This document shows, piece by piece, positions 43,008 through 52,982 of a stretch of DNA of 64,000 nt. The position numbers and the translations under genes are program-made. The notes below the pieces were generated by a model. That model did no database searches. It was not told the origin of the DNA and saw only the letters and a list, made by a program, of their open reading frames with translations. The first letter of the stretch is position 1, and each line of letters begins with the position of its first letter. Source of the DNA: Arthrinium phaeospermum (Eukaryota > Ascomycota > Sordariomycetes > Amphisphaeriales > Apiosporaceae); assembly GCA_006503535.1 (NCBI GenBank), contig QYRS01000009.1:62001-126000 (forward strand). The letters run 5' to 3'.

Positions 43008-44469
43008 ATGGCGGAAACATCACGATTGGTAAGTTGCGATGAGCTTTGCTCCGACTTGGACAGCGGCAGCGTCTGATTGGTTGCAGCCACCACCCCAGAG
43101 AGCGCTAGAGCGCCCCCATAACCACGGCCATCAGCTGCCAAACCCGGCCGCGTCGTCTGGGCAACGTAGAAGGCAGCAAGACAATGAAGACGCCCTCTGG
43201 CGTTTCGAAGAAGAGTTGGAGCAGCGCGAAGCCTGGCTACGGGCCGAAGGCGGCAGTGGGTGGGGGAAGGAGAGCCTGGGCGACATCTACCGAGACAGCG
43301 CCCTAGATGAGCTCCGCCACAGCCGGCGCAACGGGGACCGCTTCAACCTGATGCGGGTCGCCTCAAGCGAGAACAAACGCTACGACGCGAAGCACTCGGT
43401 CGCTTATGGCGTGATTAATGAGGCCAACGCGGCTGCCGTCGTCCGGGCAAAAGCGGCGCACCAGGCCGCCACCGCCGGGAGGAGGAAGCGCAAGTCGTCC
43501 AGTCTGCAGGACGACATGGACGACTTCAAGCAGAGCCTCCCCCACATCGATACTTCGGGCATGCAGATCGACCTCGACTGCAACCAGGTCCGCGACAAGA
43601 TCAACAAGGTCGTCGAGGGCGGCGTCATGAAGAAGACCGAGTTCTGCAGCGCCATCGGGGTCAGCAACGCGGCCGTCAACGCGTTCCTCAAGAAGCATGG
43701 GCCGTTTGAGGGCGGCAAGAGCGACACCTTCGCCAAGGCGTGGGACTGGTTCAAGCAGCGGGAGATTGCCGGTTTGAAGTTGCCCAACGTGAACAAGCGC
43801 CGCCAGACCGAGGCCGCCCGTGCTGCTGCAGACAGACCTAACAACCCAGGTGCGAGCTCGGGCGCAAGTACCGGATCGAGTGCTGGTACAAGTGCCGCCA
43901 GCACGACTGCCAATGTACCGGCCTCATATGCCCCCGTCTCAGGCGGCACTAGCAACACATCTGCGATCCCGGACATCAGCGGTATCCATCTGCCAGGAGA
44001 AGATACCGACAAGGTCCCTGTCTTCGAGACCTGCGACGTGGTCCGCGAGAAGATCGACGAGCACCTCGCGGCCCACAAAGTCACCCAGGCCCAATTCTGC
44101 CGCGACATCCACGCCCACGGGCTCAAGTCGCCCACGCGGTGCAAGGCCATCCAGCCCAAGCAGCTGGCCGACTTCCGCCACAGAGAGGGGTCCAACGCCG
44201 GCGCCACCAGCAGCGTCTTCTACGCGGCCTATGTCTACTTCGAGAAGCTCCGCCTCGCGCGGAACCAGCCCAAGTCGGAACACCGCCTCGAGATGGAGAG
44301 GCGCTGGCCCGACGGGTTCGACCGGGAACACGATGACAGGGTGCCGTGAGTTCAGACATGACCCCTTTTCACTAGCTGACACTGATCCCTCAACAGGCTT
44401 ACCTTGCATGTCAGCGAGACGGCGTGGTGGGACGAGTATGGCGAGTTGCAGATTACGAGACGACGATAG
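43008..44469 (+). CDS. Protein with two DUF7726-type repeats, possible DNA-binding protein
   Basis: Exons 43008-43028, 43087-44345 and 44397-44469 give 450 residues; introns GTAAGT/TTGCAG and GTGAGT/CAACAG keep frame. The ATG at 43008 has a better context (ACCATGG) than the in-frame ATG 18 bases upstream. Two similar helical units are seen: CNQVRDKINKVVEGGVMKKT followed by EFCSAIGVSNAAVNAFL, and CDVVREKIDEHLAAHKVTQA followed by QFCRDI, each ending in an aromatic FAKAWDWF or FYAAYVYFEKL. This resembles the DUF7726 module of fungal nuclear proteins, which looks like a helix-turn-helix. The N-terminal third is Gln/Arg-rich, and a Ser/Thr/Ala/Gly linker separates the units. Function unknown. Confidence 0.75.
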
Positions 44470-44881
44470 GTGCCGTGTATTCTACGTTGGTTGCGTGTAC
44501 GATAGGGAAAGGGATATACTGGCGGGCTTGCGTCGGCAGACTGTATAACAAGATGACATGCCCTTTGTAGGGATAGCTAGCTGTGGAACCGTCCCTGGTG
44601 TTATTCCCATGATGTTTGATATCTGATCCGGACTACTGGTACCACATGATCATGTTTGAGCAACGCAGGAACCAGTCTGCTCCGATATAACCCCGGCAGA
44701 GACCGAAATCTTGACCCACTTGACCGGTGCAGTTGATGCTTTTCCGTAAGTACTAGACCAAACCCGGGGCCGGGATACGGAGTCCGGGAAGCTGGTGGGT
44801 CAAGAGTATGGGGTAACGATCTAGTATTCATCTTCGTTGCACTTGCTCTATCAGCACAAAGCCAAGCCCCCTGCATAGTAT
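44470..44881. other. Convergent 3' intergenic stretch
   Basis: Between the DUF7726-type gene and the SnoaL-like gene, both ending here. No further feature seen. Confidence 0.6.
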
Positions 44882-45417
44882 CTAGTGGCACGCATAGTCT
44901 GCCTCCTTGACAATCCTCCAGTCCGAGACCTCGCCGCCGTCTTTCCCGGGCTGCAGCCTCCACCAATGCAGCGAGCACCCCCGCAGCACCACTTCCTTTC
45001 CCTTCAGCAGCCCGCGGATGGGGTCGTCGGCGTCGGCCACTATGCGCAAGGTCCACTGCATGCAAGCTGGTAAGTGCCTCTTCTCCGGGCTTGCAATTAG
45101 GAGTGTGGATGCTTACCTCCCATGCACAAAACTCCTTGGTGCCGGTGATGCCGTGCGTCTCCATCCGCAACGAGAGCGAGGTTTGGTACGTCGAGCGGAG
45201 GAACTCGACAAACTCCTCGTACGTCTTGTCCACGGCCTTCCACGCTGTCACATCTAAACGTCAGCTTTGCGGTGTTTAGTACGAGACAAGATCCCATACC
45301 GTGGTCGGAGAAGCTCAGGTCCGGGTCATAGTACTCCAAGATCTTGGGTACATCCCCCGATTCGAAGGCGGCGGTCAAACCTGCTTGACGTCTCTGCAGA
45401 AAGTCTTCGAGCGACAT
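44882..45417 (-). CDS. SnoaL-like (NTF2-fold) small protein
   Basis: Exons 45417-45300, 45253-45117 and 45055-44882 give 142 residues; introns of 46 and 61 bases keep frame. The opening MSLEDFLQRRQAGLTAAFES, then YYDPDLSFSDH (after which the first intron falls) and EFLRSTYQ, MKETHG-like RMETHGITGTKEFCAWEWT, and RIVADADDPIRGLLKGKEV fit the cone-shaped NTF2/SnoaL fold used by polyketide cyclases, scytalone-dehydratase-like proteins and many unknowns. Length is right for a single domain. No catalytic assignment is possible; His and Asp in FSDHD could be functional. Lies 8 kb from the last cluster enzyme, with unrelated genes between, so I do not include it in the cluster. Confidence 0.75.
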
Positions 45418-45954
45418 TTTGGGCAATTCCTAATACCCACGAAGAGATGGTGTTGATAGATAAAGCATCTTGAGTCTTTTTTGTCGTACTTATATGTGAG
45501 TTGGTGCCATGTGTCCCCCTGCTAGTTGCATCATATGACATGGAGTCCTACGGGCCCACAGGAGACACTCTTCCCAATCAGGATCCATGCTGCGATGGAG
45601 TATGCGCATCTAGACCCATAAGCACCTAAAACAGTTCGGCACATTCACACTATATAAAGAGGGGAAGTGGTTTGATCGTATATTTGCCAAGATATATACA
45701 GTTGGCATCGCCCAGATGGACAAGAGCAAGTATAGAATGGCAAGGTATGTACAAACATGGCCACGGTTCATCCGAGAACCCCGGGCCCAGCATCGTATCT
45801 CCGTATCTCATCACCGCGTCTCAAGAACCCTATGATAAACATTTCCCATCCAAAGAAGTGAAGAAGATCAGAAGCCTCTGAAGGTGTATCATGAGAAAAG
45901 GGGGTGACAACAAGAACGTCTCAGGCAATCATGCATGCAGTTTGTCGTCATCGC
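45418..45954. other. Intergenic stretch with a plus-strand TATA box
   Basis: A clean TATATAAAG lies on the plus strand near 45651-45659, but no convincing plus-strand gene follows; the next real gene (GH16) is antisense to it. It may serve an untranslated transcript or be chance. Confidence 0.4.
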
Positions 45955-47119
45955 TTAGCCGCGGAACATCCGGGCCATGCGGGCGACGGTGCCCTCGGTG
46001 ATCAAGGGCGCCTCCTTGTCGAGCAGGGCCATCATCTCGGGGGCGACGGGCGCGTCGGTGTTGGGGAAGTCGGTGACGTTGTTGATGCTGTAGGGGTCGG
46101 ACAGCAGCGCCATGTTGTTGCGCTGGTAGTGGGCGACGTAGCCGACCTCCATCATGGCGCCCCAGCCGTCCTGGGTGGCGCCGTTGGGGTTTCCGGGCCC
46201 TATTCTCGTTAGCTTTGATCATCCTTCACAGGTCCGGGGTTTCACTTACAGCCTCCGCCGACGGCCATGTTGAGGATGAAGAACATGGGCGAGCCGGCCA
46301 GCGAGTTCCAGACGGCCGGGTTGCCAATGTTCTGGCCCGTCAGGACGTGGTAGACCTGGCCGTCCATGGACCACTTGATGGACTGCGCCTGCCAGTTGTT
46401 GGAGGTGAGGTCCCACTCGAGGCGCCAGGTGTGGAAGTCCTGGTTGGGGATGCCGATGTTGGCGCCGAGGCCCTGCGTCTCCTGGCAGATGCCGCCGGGG
46501 GCGCGGTCGCAGTGGACGGTGCCGTAGCCGCGCAGGAGCCCGTTGACCGTCTCCATGATGTCGAGCTCGCCGCAGCCCGGCCACTGCACCCCGTTGCGGA
46601 TCGAGTTGCCCAGCATCCAGAACGCCGGCCACATGCCCTGCTTGGTGCTGATGTCGTTGCCGCCGAACCGGATGGCCGCCTCGACGCGCGTCACCACGCC
46701 GGGGGCCGGCTGGAAGGTGTACTTGCTCTCGATGCGGCCCGAGGTCCATCCGTGCGTGCCGGCGCCCCTCCACGGCACGATCTGCAGCGTGTTGCCGCCC
46801 GAGAGCTGGAGGTTGCGGTTGCTCGCCGAGTCTGGGTTGTTAGGACATGCATAATAGAAATCAAGAGTCAAGACTTACTAGATGACGGTTAGCGAATGGA
46901 TGGATAGAAGACAGAGACAGATACGCACCAGGTTTCCAACTCGTTGTTGACGTTCAGGTCGCCGGTGATGATGTTCCAGTTGCCCTGGTTGGGGCTGGAG
47001 CCGCCGTTGCCACCGAAGCCGTCATTCCAGCGCAGGTTGAAGCCGGTGTAGGACGGGGGGTTCCAGGCCGCCGTAGAGGCCACCAACGGGGCGAGAGCCA
47101 GGAGAGTGTTGGACCACAT
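45955..47119 (-). CDS. Secreted GH16 beta-glucanase (laminarinase-like)
   Basis: Exons 47119-46930, 46831-46250 and 46199-45955 give 338 residues. Signal peptide MWSNTLLALAPLVASTAAW. The GH16 catalytic motif is CGELDIMETVNG (nucleophile Glu, Asp, acid/base Glu), preceded by GMWPAFWMLG and followed by WDLTSNNWQAQSIKWSMDG and NMAVGGGWPGNPNG, as in endo-beta-1,3(4)-glucanases of the laminarinase branch. No GPI signal or CBM visible. The first intervening sequence cannot be removed as one ordinary intron (a stop results) but works as a stwintron, giving ELETYSASNRNLQLSGG. The second intron (46249-46200) is ordinary. It acts outside the cell on fungal, algal or plant glucans. TATATAA is present on this strand at 47257-47263, about 140 bases upstream. 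Confidence 0.92.
46832..46929 (-). other. Stwintron (intron within an intron) in the GH16 gene
   Basis: Read on the minus strand, the 98-base unit starts with G at 46929. An internal intron (46928-46878, 51 bases) starts GTGCGT, has branch GCTAAC and ends ATCTAG. Its removal joins that G to TAAGTC, making a perfect donor GTAAGT for the external intron, which has branch CCTAAC and ends CCCAG at 46832. The product restores a Tyr codon; a one-step removal from GTGCGT to CCCAG would create TGA. Confidence 0.8.
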
Positions 47120-49315
47120 GTTGGGGGTATTAGGTGATTAGGTAAAAGAATTAGGTAGTATAGTATAAAGTCGAACAAGGGAGTGTGGTAGACAAGTGAT
47201 CGTTGCCGGGTTGGTGTCCTTCTCTGGATAGGATCGACAGGAAGAGGGACGACGAGTTATATACCCCGATGGATGATGCTTGCCCGACGGATGATGCTTG
47301 CGGCTCGCGTAGACGCTTCTGCCATCTGGGTCTCGCCTGGGTAGGGTGTGAATGGGAGCCTGACGGTAATGAAAGAGGGCAATTTTCCATGGTCCAATAG
47401 AACGTTGCCAACGACCCTTTATGACCACCCATGGCTGCGTCAAGGTAAGGAGCCGAGCCTCTAGTGTGCCCCCGGTGGCCTGGGCTTGGCTGGCTGGCCT
47501 GGGTCAGGGGACGGAAGCAGGTGAGAAGCCAAGGTGAGTGTGAGGCTCAAGGAAGGCGGATGAGGGAGTTGGTCTCAGAGAATCCCGCCAATCAGCGGAA
47601 CCCAAGTCTTGGGACCGCCTGCAGGATCGCCTATGGGATCGCAGATGGGATCACATATGGGATGCATATGGGACGATTTGTTCAAACGTTGCATTGCTGC
47701 TGGATTCCATGTGCGTTACCCCAGATCGGCCTTGCGCCGGCGGGTTTGGGGAGCAAGGGGCGGCTCTTGGGGGGTGCAAACCTGGTTTTGGGGGCCTTTG
47801 CCCATCCACAACTCTGCTCATTTCGGTGAGCTCTGTCGGTTTTCCTGGTACCGAGCTGCTTCTTCTCTGGTAGCGAGCTGCTTGCATCGGTGTCGAGGTC
47901 AGAATGTCGGCGTCGCTTGACGTGATTACTGACGGACACTTGACATGGCCTGGTCCCGTGGAGGGAAACCGATTACTGAGCGTCGGCGGTCTCATGGCGG
48001 CCAAGACATGTTGGGCCTGCCCCTTTCGGATAGCTGCTGAGTGCAGGTCGGGTCATGCTTAATTCGTCCGTCCTGTCCGCACCGCCACCAGCGGGCAGGG
48101 CGTGTAGGGCGGCAGGCTATACTCGATGCGGACTGGCCGACCCCTGGCCGACCCTGAATCATCCTGGCCCCAATTCCCACTTTGGACCAATCTCTGGCCT
48201 CCTTTGGGCTGTGACGGGCGCAGAGTGCGACACGCGACCAGGAACTGCCTTCGATTGGATCAATTGCCTTTTTGGCCCAGATGAAAACACCTTTTCCCTT
48301 GTTTTCTTCTTTTCATCGCCTGCTTGTGATGCGACGCCATGAATCGCAGTTTTCCCCTGCTAAGCTGGTTCGAGACATCCGGTTCCTTTTGGGCGGCGGA
48401 TCCACCCATGACGACGCCTGGTTCCGGAGCTCCCCTCCCAGATTATTTGCGCTGTCTAGGCCGGGCCAGAACGACAGACGTCAACCAGGTTCGGCGGCTG
48501 ATTGGTTACCAGGTTTAATGGCATCATGATGTCTCAACGTCAGAAGGAAAATAAGAGAAATTGCGCTTTGATGCGCCCAGATTATCTCAGACAGGAACTT
48601 GAGAATGCGCAAAAGTTCCAAGCGGAGGCGACGGCGATTGGCCAACTACCAGATTGGCCTCTAGATGGCATCTTGCTTTGCCAAGGAAGCGGCTTAGGTA
48701 GAAGAAAGTGTGGAAGGATTCTAGAAAAAAGGGGCCCCAACGCGCCCGTCAGAGTTGCTTTTTCTTACAGTGCTAGGTTGGAAAGGATTCTAGGCCCGTG
48801 TGGCACATCAAGAAGAGAGGATCGCTCACATGTCAGCAAAACGCCTGATTGTAAGATTCTCTGATATTGCTTACGCACATGTCTTGTCTTCACGTCGTCG
48901 TCTAGCCATGTAACCATGAGAGTAAGGGGTCAAGTGAGATATGCAGTCACCACAGAAGGTGATGTGATTACTGAGCGGACGCCGGCCGGGAGCCGTACTC
49001 GCTCGGCGTCCAAATCGGGGAAGCGGCTTTCATCCCGGCCTCTGTGAATGCAACGTATTCAATGTGGACAAATGCAGGGCTACGTGTCAAGGTGTGCATT
49101 TTATCGTGACATCGAGTGACCGACGGAAAGAATGCGTAGTAATCAGCTTACTGTATCTAGTCCCTGGTGAATCTTTCATGAGTATAGCCAGGCAATTGAA
49201 GCTACATGGCCGATCACATGTTCTAAGGGGAATGGCGGGCATTTCTTCTACCGAGGCTTAAAGTAGTTATGGGTTACTTTGTCTCTCTTCAACAGATTGG
49301 TTCCTTCCTTACGGC
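47120..49315. other. Long intergenic stretch with short tandem words
   Basis: About 2.2 kb with no recognised gene. Near 47621-47675 five imperfect copies of an ATGGGATC-type 10-11 base word lie in tandem. The frame at 48502-48864 has no family features. Confidence 0.5.
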
Positions 49316-50261
49316 TTATTCTTTCGACCGCCCTTCTTCCATAAGATAAGAAGAGGTTCCGCTGGCCGCCTTTCCACAGCTGCTGACCACACAGCTCGGG
49401 TGCACCCAGTTGAACAGGACCGACACGGCGAGCATGGGCACCGAGTCGAGAATGTACAGCCAGTACTCGTGGCCCTGCAGACCGCCGCCCTGTCCCTGGG
49501 CGTACTCGGCCACGCGGTACAGCGACCGGACCATGATGAGCAGGCTGGCGGCGTACAGGACGTACACGAGCAGCGTCCAGGGCGCCGTGACCGCGTAGGA
49601 CTTGCTGGTGGGCTCGCGGCGGATGCGCAGGTGGAACACGGCGGTCACGAGGCAGAAGCCGCCGAAGAAGAGGATCTGGATGCCCAGGCCGCCGAGGATG
49701 ATGTTCTCGCCGCGCTGGACGTCGGCTTGCGTCTTGGCCGTCGTCAGCATGCCACCTCCTGAGAACTGTCAGCTTTTGTTTCCCCTGATCGCCCTTTTAT
49801 ATCAATGCGTATGTAACATCAAACAACTACTCACCACCACCTTGAGCAAAGAAGGAAAGCACATCCCCCATAACAAAGACTTTGGTCAGCCAACGAGGCG
49901 GGATCATGGAGTACGCGTCGGCGTCCAGCAGGCGGATGAGCCGGCCCAGGATCATGTAGATGGACGCGGCGAAGAGCGTGGGGCCCAGCAGGAGCAGGAC
50001 GGACTGGACGATGTACGGGTTCTTGGTGAAGTCGGGCGACTCGGACGACGACAGGGCGCGGCCGATGTAGCCGACCGTCTCGACTGTGGTCCTCGTCAGT
50101 AAACGTTATCCCGTGATGATGCCTGCCCAACCCGGAGATCACTTACACAGGCAGCCGACCACAAAAGGGATGAAGTACCACGACCGGCTTTGGACCATCT
50201 GCTTGACGTGCCATGCAGACGAGAGGCCGAAGAGGACGGCTAGGATGACTGCCCCGGCCAT
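49316..50261 (-). CDS. RTA1-like lipid-translocating membrane protein (start unresolved)
   Basis: Exons 50261-50147, 50083-49835 and 49758-49316 give 268 residues from the Met used here. Introns have GTAAGT/CCACAG and GTGAGT/CTCAG sites. Seven-helix RTA1 features: LFETVGYIGRALSS, FAASIYMILGRLIRLLDADA, KVFVMGDVLSFFAQGGGG, GIQILFFGGFCLVTAVF, RSLYRVAEYAQGQGG, and YILDSVPMLAVSVLFNWVHP. Family members are linked to resistance to toxic sterols, sphingoid bases and drugs in yeast. The conserved opening FYAYQPS lies in frame just upstream of the Met, but a TGA precedes it and I see neither an ATG nor a splice solution. So either a short first exon is missed or the 5' end is damaged. Divergent from the Zn2Cys6 regulator. 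Confidence 0.8.
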
Positions 50262-50493
50262 GGAGGGCTGGTAGGCATAAAAACAAACTTCTCGGGTGAC
50301 GCCATAATGTGTAAAAGGGGTGATTCACTCCTTATAGTCGTGTTGCAGGACGTATCTTTGTTGAATCAGGACTTTGGTGAGCTTAGAGATGGTTATGGAA
50401 GACATATTAGAATGCATTCTGCTGGGCTAGTTATATAGCAAGCCTATGACTTCGATACGATGCCCAGGAGGAAGTTTTCGAGCCCATATGTGT

Positions 50494-50811
50494 ATACGCG
50501 TATTCTATACGCGGGTAGAGGCTATACGCGTATCCGGGCCCCATTTCCCCCTACCGGCCACTAGCTCAAGCGCACCTCAGGCCAAGCTAGCAGCCTGCAT
50601 GTAGCAAGCACTAGGCAGACACTACTTCTTGCTCAACCCTTCTGGGATGATTGGGTCAAAGATAGTCTCTACTGGCTTTATTTGCCGTTTTGTGGCTTTC
50701 TCTGTGGGTTTTCTACGGCCCAAAGCTGTCTAGCTGAAATACGAGCATGCTAGAGTCGACCCCAACTAATGTCCAATACGCGTATCGCCGTTTCTTCAAT
50801 TTCCGCGTATA
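50494..50811. promoter_or_regulatory. Repeated ATACGCGTAT palindromes in the RTA1 / regulator divergent promoter
   Basis: ATACGCGTAT occurs at 50494-50503, 50524-50533 and 50776-50785, with partial copies TATACGCG at 50506 and CGCGTATA at 50804. All fall in the 620 bases between the RTA1-like and the Zn2Cys6 genes. The core ACGCGT is the MluI-box; TATACG is also close to the TATACGA sterol-response core bound by Upc2-type Zn2Cys6 factors. Which protein binds is inference. Confidence 0.5.
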
Positions 50812-50884
50812 ACACAAGTGAATCAGCCAAAAGTCAAACCAGCTACGAAGGAAACCTCTTTTAGAACACCGAAGCCCCCTTGTC

Positions 50885-52459
50885 ATGAAACGACGCGGCC
50901 ACCGGAAGTCCCGTCACGGCTGCCAAGAATGCAAGCGGCGGCACATCAAGGTGGGATAAGCTGCTTCTCTGATATACCAAAATCTACATCCTTACGCTCT
51001 CTCATGTGCAAGTAGTGTGATGAGGGACGACCCCAGTGTGCGAACTGCACCATTACGAGCCGTCGTTGCGACTTCGGGGACCGACGCACGCGGCATGGCT
51101 CTGCTAATGTCACTGCCACTGAGCCGGCAGCTTATGATCACCAAACAAGCCCGAGAACACCGGTAGTTACGGCAGAAGAACAAGAACCCTCAGGTATTAT
51201 ACCGCAAGGGGGTCATGACGACGTCCGACACCCGCCGCCGGCTCCAGACGCATCCGGACCGGTGAACCTGCACCACATGGAGCTCCTGGCCCACTACACG
51301 TTCGCCGTGTCGAACCCCGAGATCGACCCGGACCTCGACCGCGCCGCCACCAAGATGGTGGTCCAGACGGCGCTCGACTTCCCCTGGCTCCTGTACGAGC
51401 TCCTGGCCATCTCGTCGCGGCACCTCGCCACCTTGGTTCCGCCCGGCGGATCCGGACCGCGCGGCGCCGCCTTCTACCGGGCCCAGGCGTCGCAGCTGCA
51501 GACGCAGGCGCTCCACCTCTTCAATCGGCGTGGGGGCAGCAGCGGTAGCGAAGGCATGCCGTCTGCTATTGACGAGACCAACTGCGCGGCCGCGGTGCTC
51601 TTTTCGTCCACGCTGGGACGCCACCTGCTCGCCGACACGCTGGAGGATCTTTGTCTTGATCGGCAACGGGACGACATTGATGGTAAGCAGCTTCTGATCT
51701 AATCCTCGCTGTCCCAGTGTTCTGGAGAAGAAGAAGAAAAGGAGAGTGGCACCGTTCATTCCAATAATACTACTAACATCAGGATCGGTAGACAGCCACG
51801 AACCAGAAAGACCTGACGCCGAGGCCGCGTTGGACCGCTACTGCCGCTACCTCCAGGTCCACCTCGGCCTGCGCGCCGTCGCCTCGAGCTCGTGGTCGCA
51901 CCTGATGGAGTCAGACCTCTGGCCGCTGATCGCGCTGGCGGGGCGCATCCACACGTCGCGGTCCGGCGTCCGGGGCACGGAGCTGCGGGCCCTCTCGCGA
52001 TGGGTTGAGGGGGCGGAAGGGGGAGAGCAAGGGGCGAGGAGGAGCACGAGGGCGTCAGGTACTGCAGAAGCCAATAACGAAGAAGAAGAAGAAGAAGAAG
52101 AGTGCCGCAAGACCTGTTTAGAAGCCATTGATCTCCTGCAAATCGGCCTCGACGAATCCTCCCCGACCGGCATGTCCAAAACTCCATCCCCATCGTCGCA
52201 GCACCAGCAGCACCAGATGACCTTCACCTGGCCCGTCCGCTGCCCGGCCAAGTTCGGCGAGCTGATCCGACGGCGCTCGCCCCGGGCGCTGGTCGTCCTG
52301 GCGCACTACGCCGTGCTCCTCCACCGGAGCCGGGACCTGTGGCCGATCGGGCCCTCGGCGCCGCGCTTCCTGCAGGTCATCTCGGATGTCTTGGGGCCGG
52401 GGGAGTACGAGACCCAGCTCGCGTGGCCGCGGGCGGTGTTGGGAATGCAAACGGCATGA
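50885..52459 (+). CDS. Zn2Cys6 transcription factor (Upc2-like type)
   Basis: Exons 50885-50950, 51016-51682 and 51783-52459 give 469 residues; introns of 65 and 100 bases keep frame. The binuclear zinc cluster starts at residue 13 with spacing C-x2-C-x6-C-x6-C-x2-C-x6-C (CQECKRRHIKC, then CANCTITSRRC), and is split by the first intron after HIK. The preceding KRRGHRKSRHG is basic. No long coiled coil follows; the remainder (LHHMELLAHYTFAV, TALDFPWLLYELLAISSRHL, and so on) resembles the helical ligand/regulatory region of sterol-uptake-control type factors. A GAA repeat at about 52078-52100 codes nine Glu in an acidic Ser/Thr-rich stretch. It faces the RTA1-like gene and may control it through the palindromes between them, which is inference. 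Confidence 0.88.
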
Positions 52460-52982
52460 ATGAGGCATCAATGCAGTTCCATTTGCTATATACGATACAT
52501 AGTAGTACATAGGATCGGATGTATTTGATGTTGAGTAAAATTAGACAGAGCCAGCTAAGAACCCAATTGAAATCACAGTCGTACACAATTAGGATGATGG
52601 AACGAGATCTCATCGATTGACAGCCAGCACCGGATTACCAATTAAAATCACAGTCATACACAATTGATCGAACGAGATTCCGATTGAATATCCGACGATC
52701 TGCTGACTGTTACAGACATAATCACCAAGACGGAGTGCGGGGCTGACAGCCACCTGCATGGAGCGGGGTCAGTCACGAAAACCAGAGATTGTCCGAAAAT
52801 GTCTAGTTCATTCGTCTGTCTAGTGTAGTCTATCGCAATATGCCATGATCGTCTATGCCGAAATCCACGAGCCAAGTCTTTGTCTCTCTAAAGCCCCAGC
52901 GTAGGTATCATTCTATCACACGTTTCTATAACAGCAGGAGTTGCAAGCATAAGAGCAGGAAATCCTTGGTGCAGGATCCTCT
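52460..52982. other. Convergent 3' intergenic stretch
   Basis: Between the regulator and the desaturase. A direct repeat is visible: AATTGAAATCACAGTCGTACACAATT (near 52564) recurs as AATTAAAATCACAGTCATACACAATT (near 52640), followed by similar GAACGAGAT words, a 75-base-spaced tandem duplication. Confidence 0.55.

Noticed and set aside
44882..45417. SnoaL-like gene as a cyclase of the PKS cluster
   Set aside because: About 8 kb beyond the last cluster-type enzyme with unrelated genes between; the fold is shared by many non-biosynthetic proteins.
46832..46929. Ordinary single intron from GTGCGT or GTATCT to CCCAG in GH16
   Set aside because: The first creates TGA at the junction and the second shifts the frame away from the conserved NRNLQL segment.
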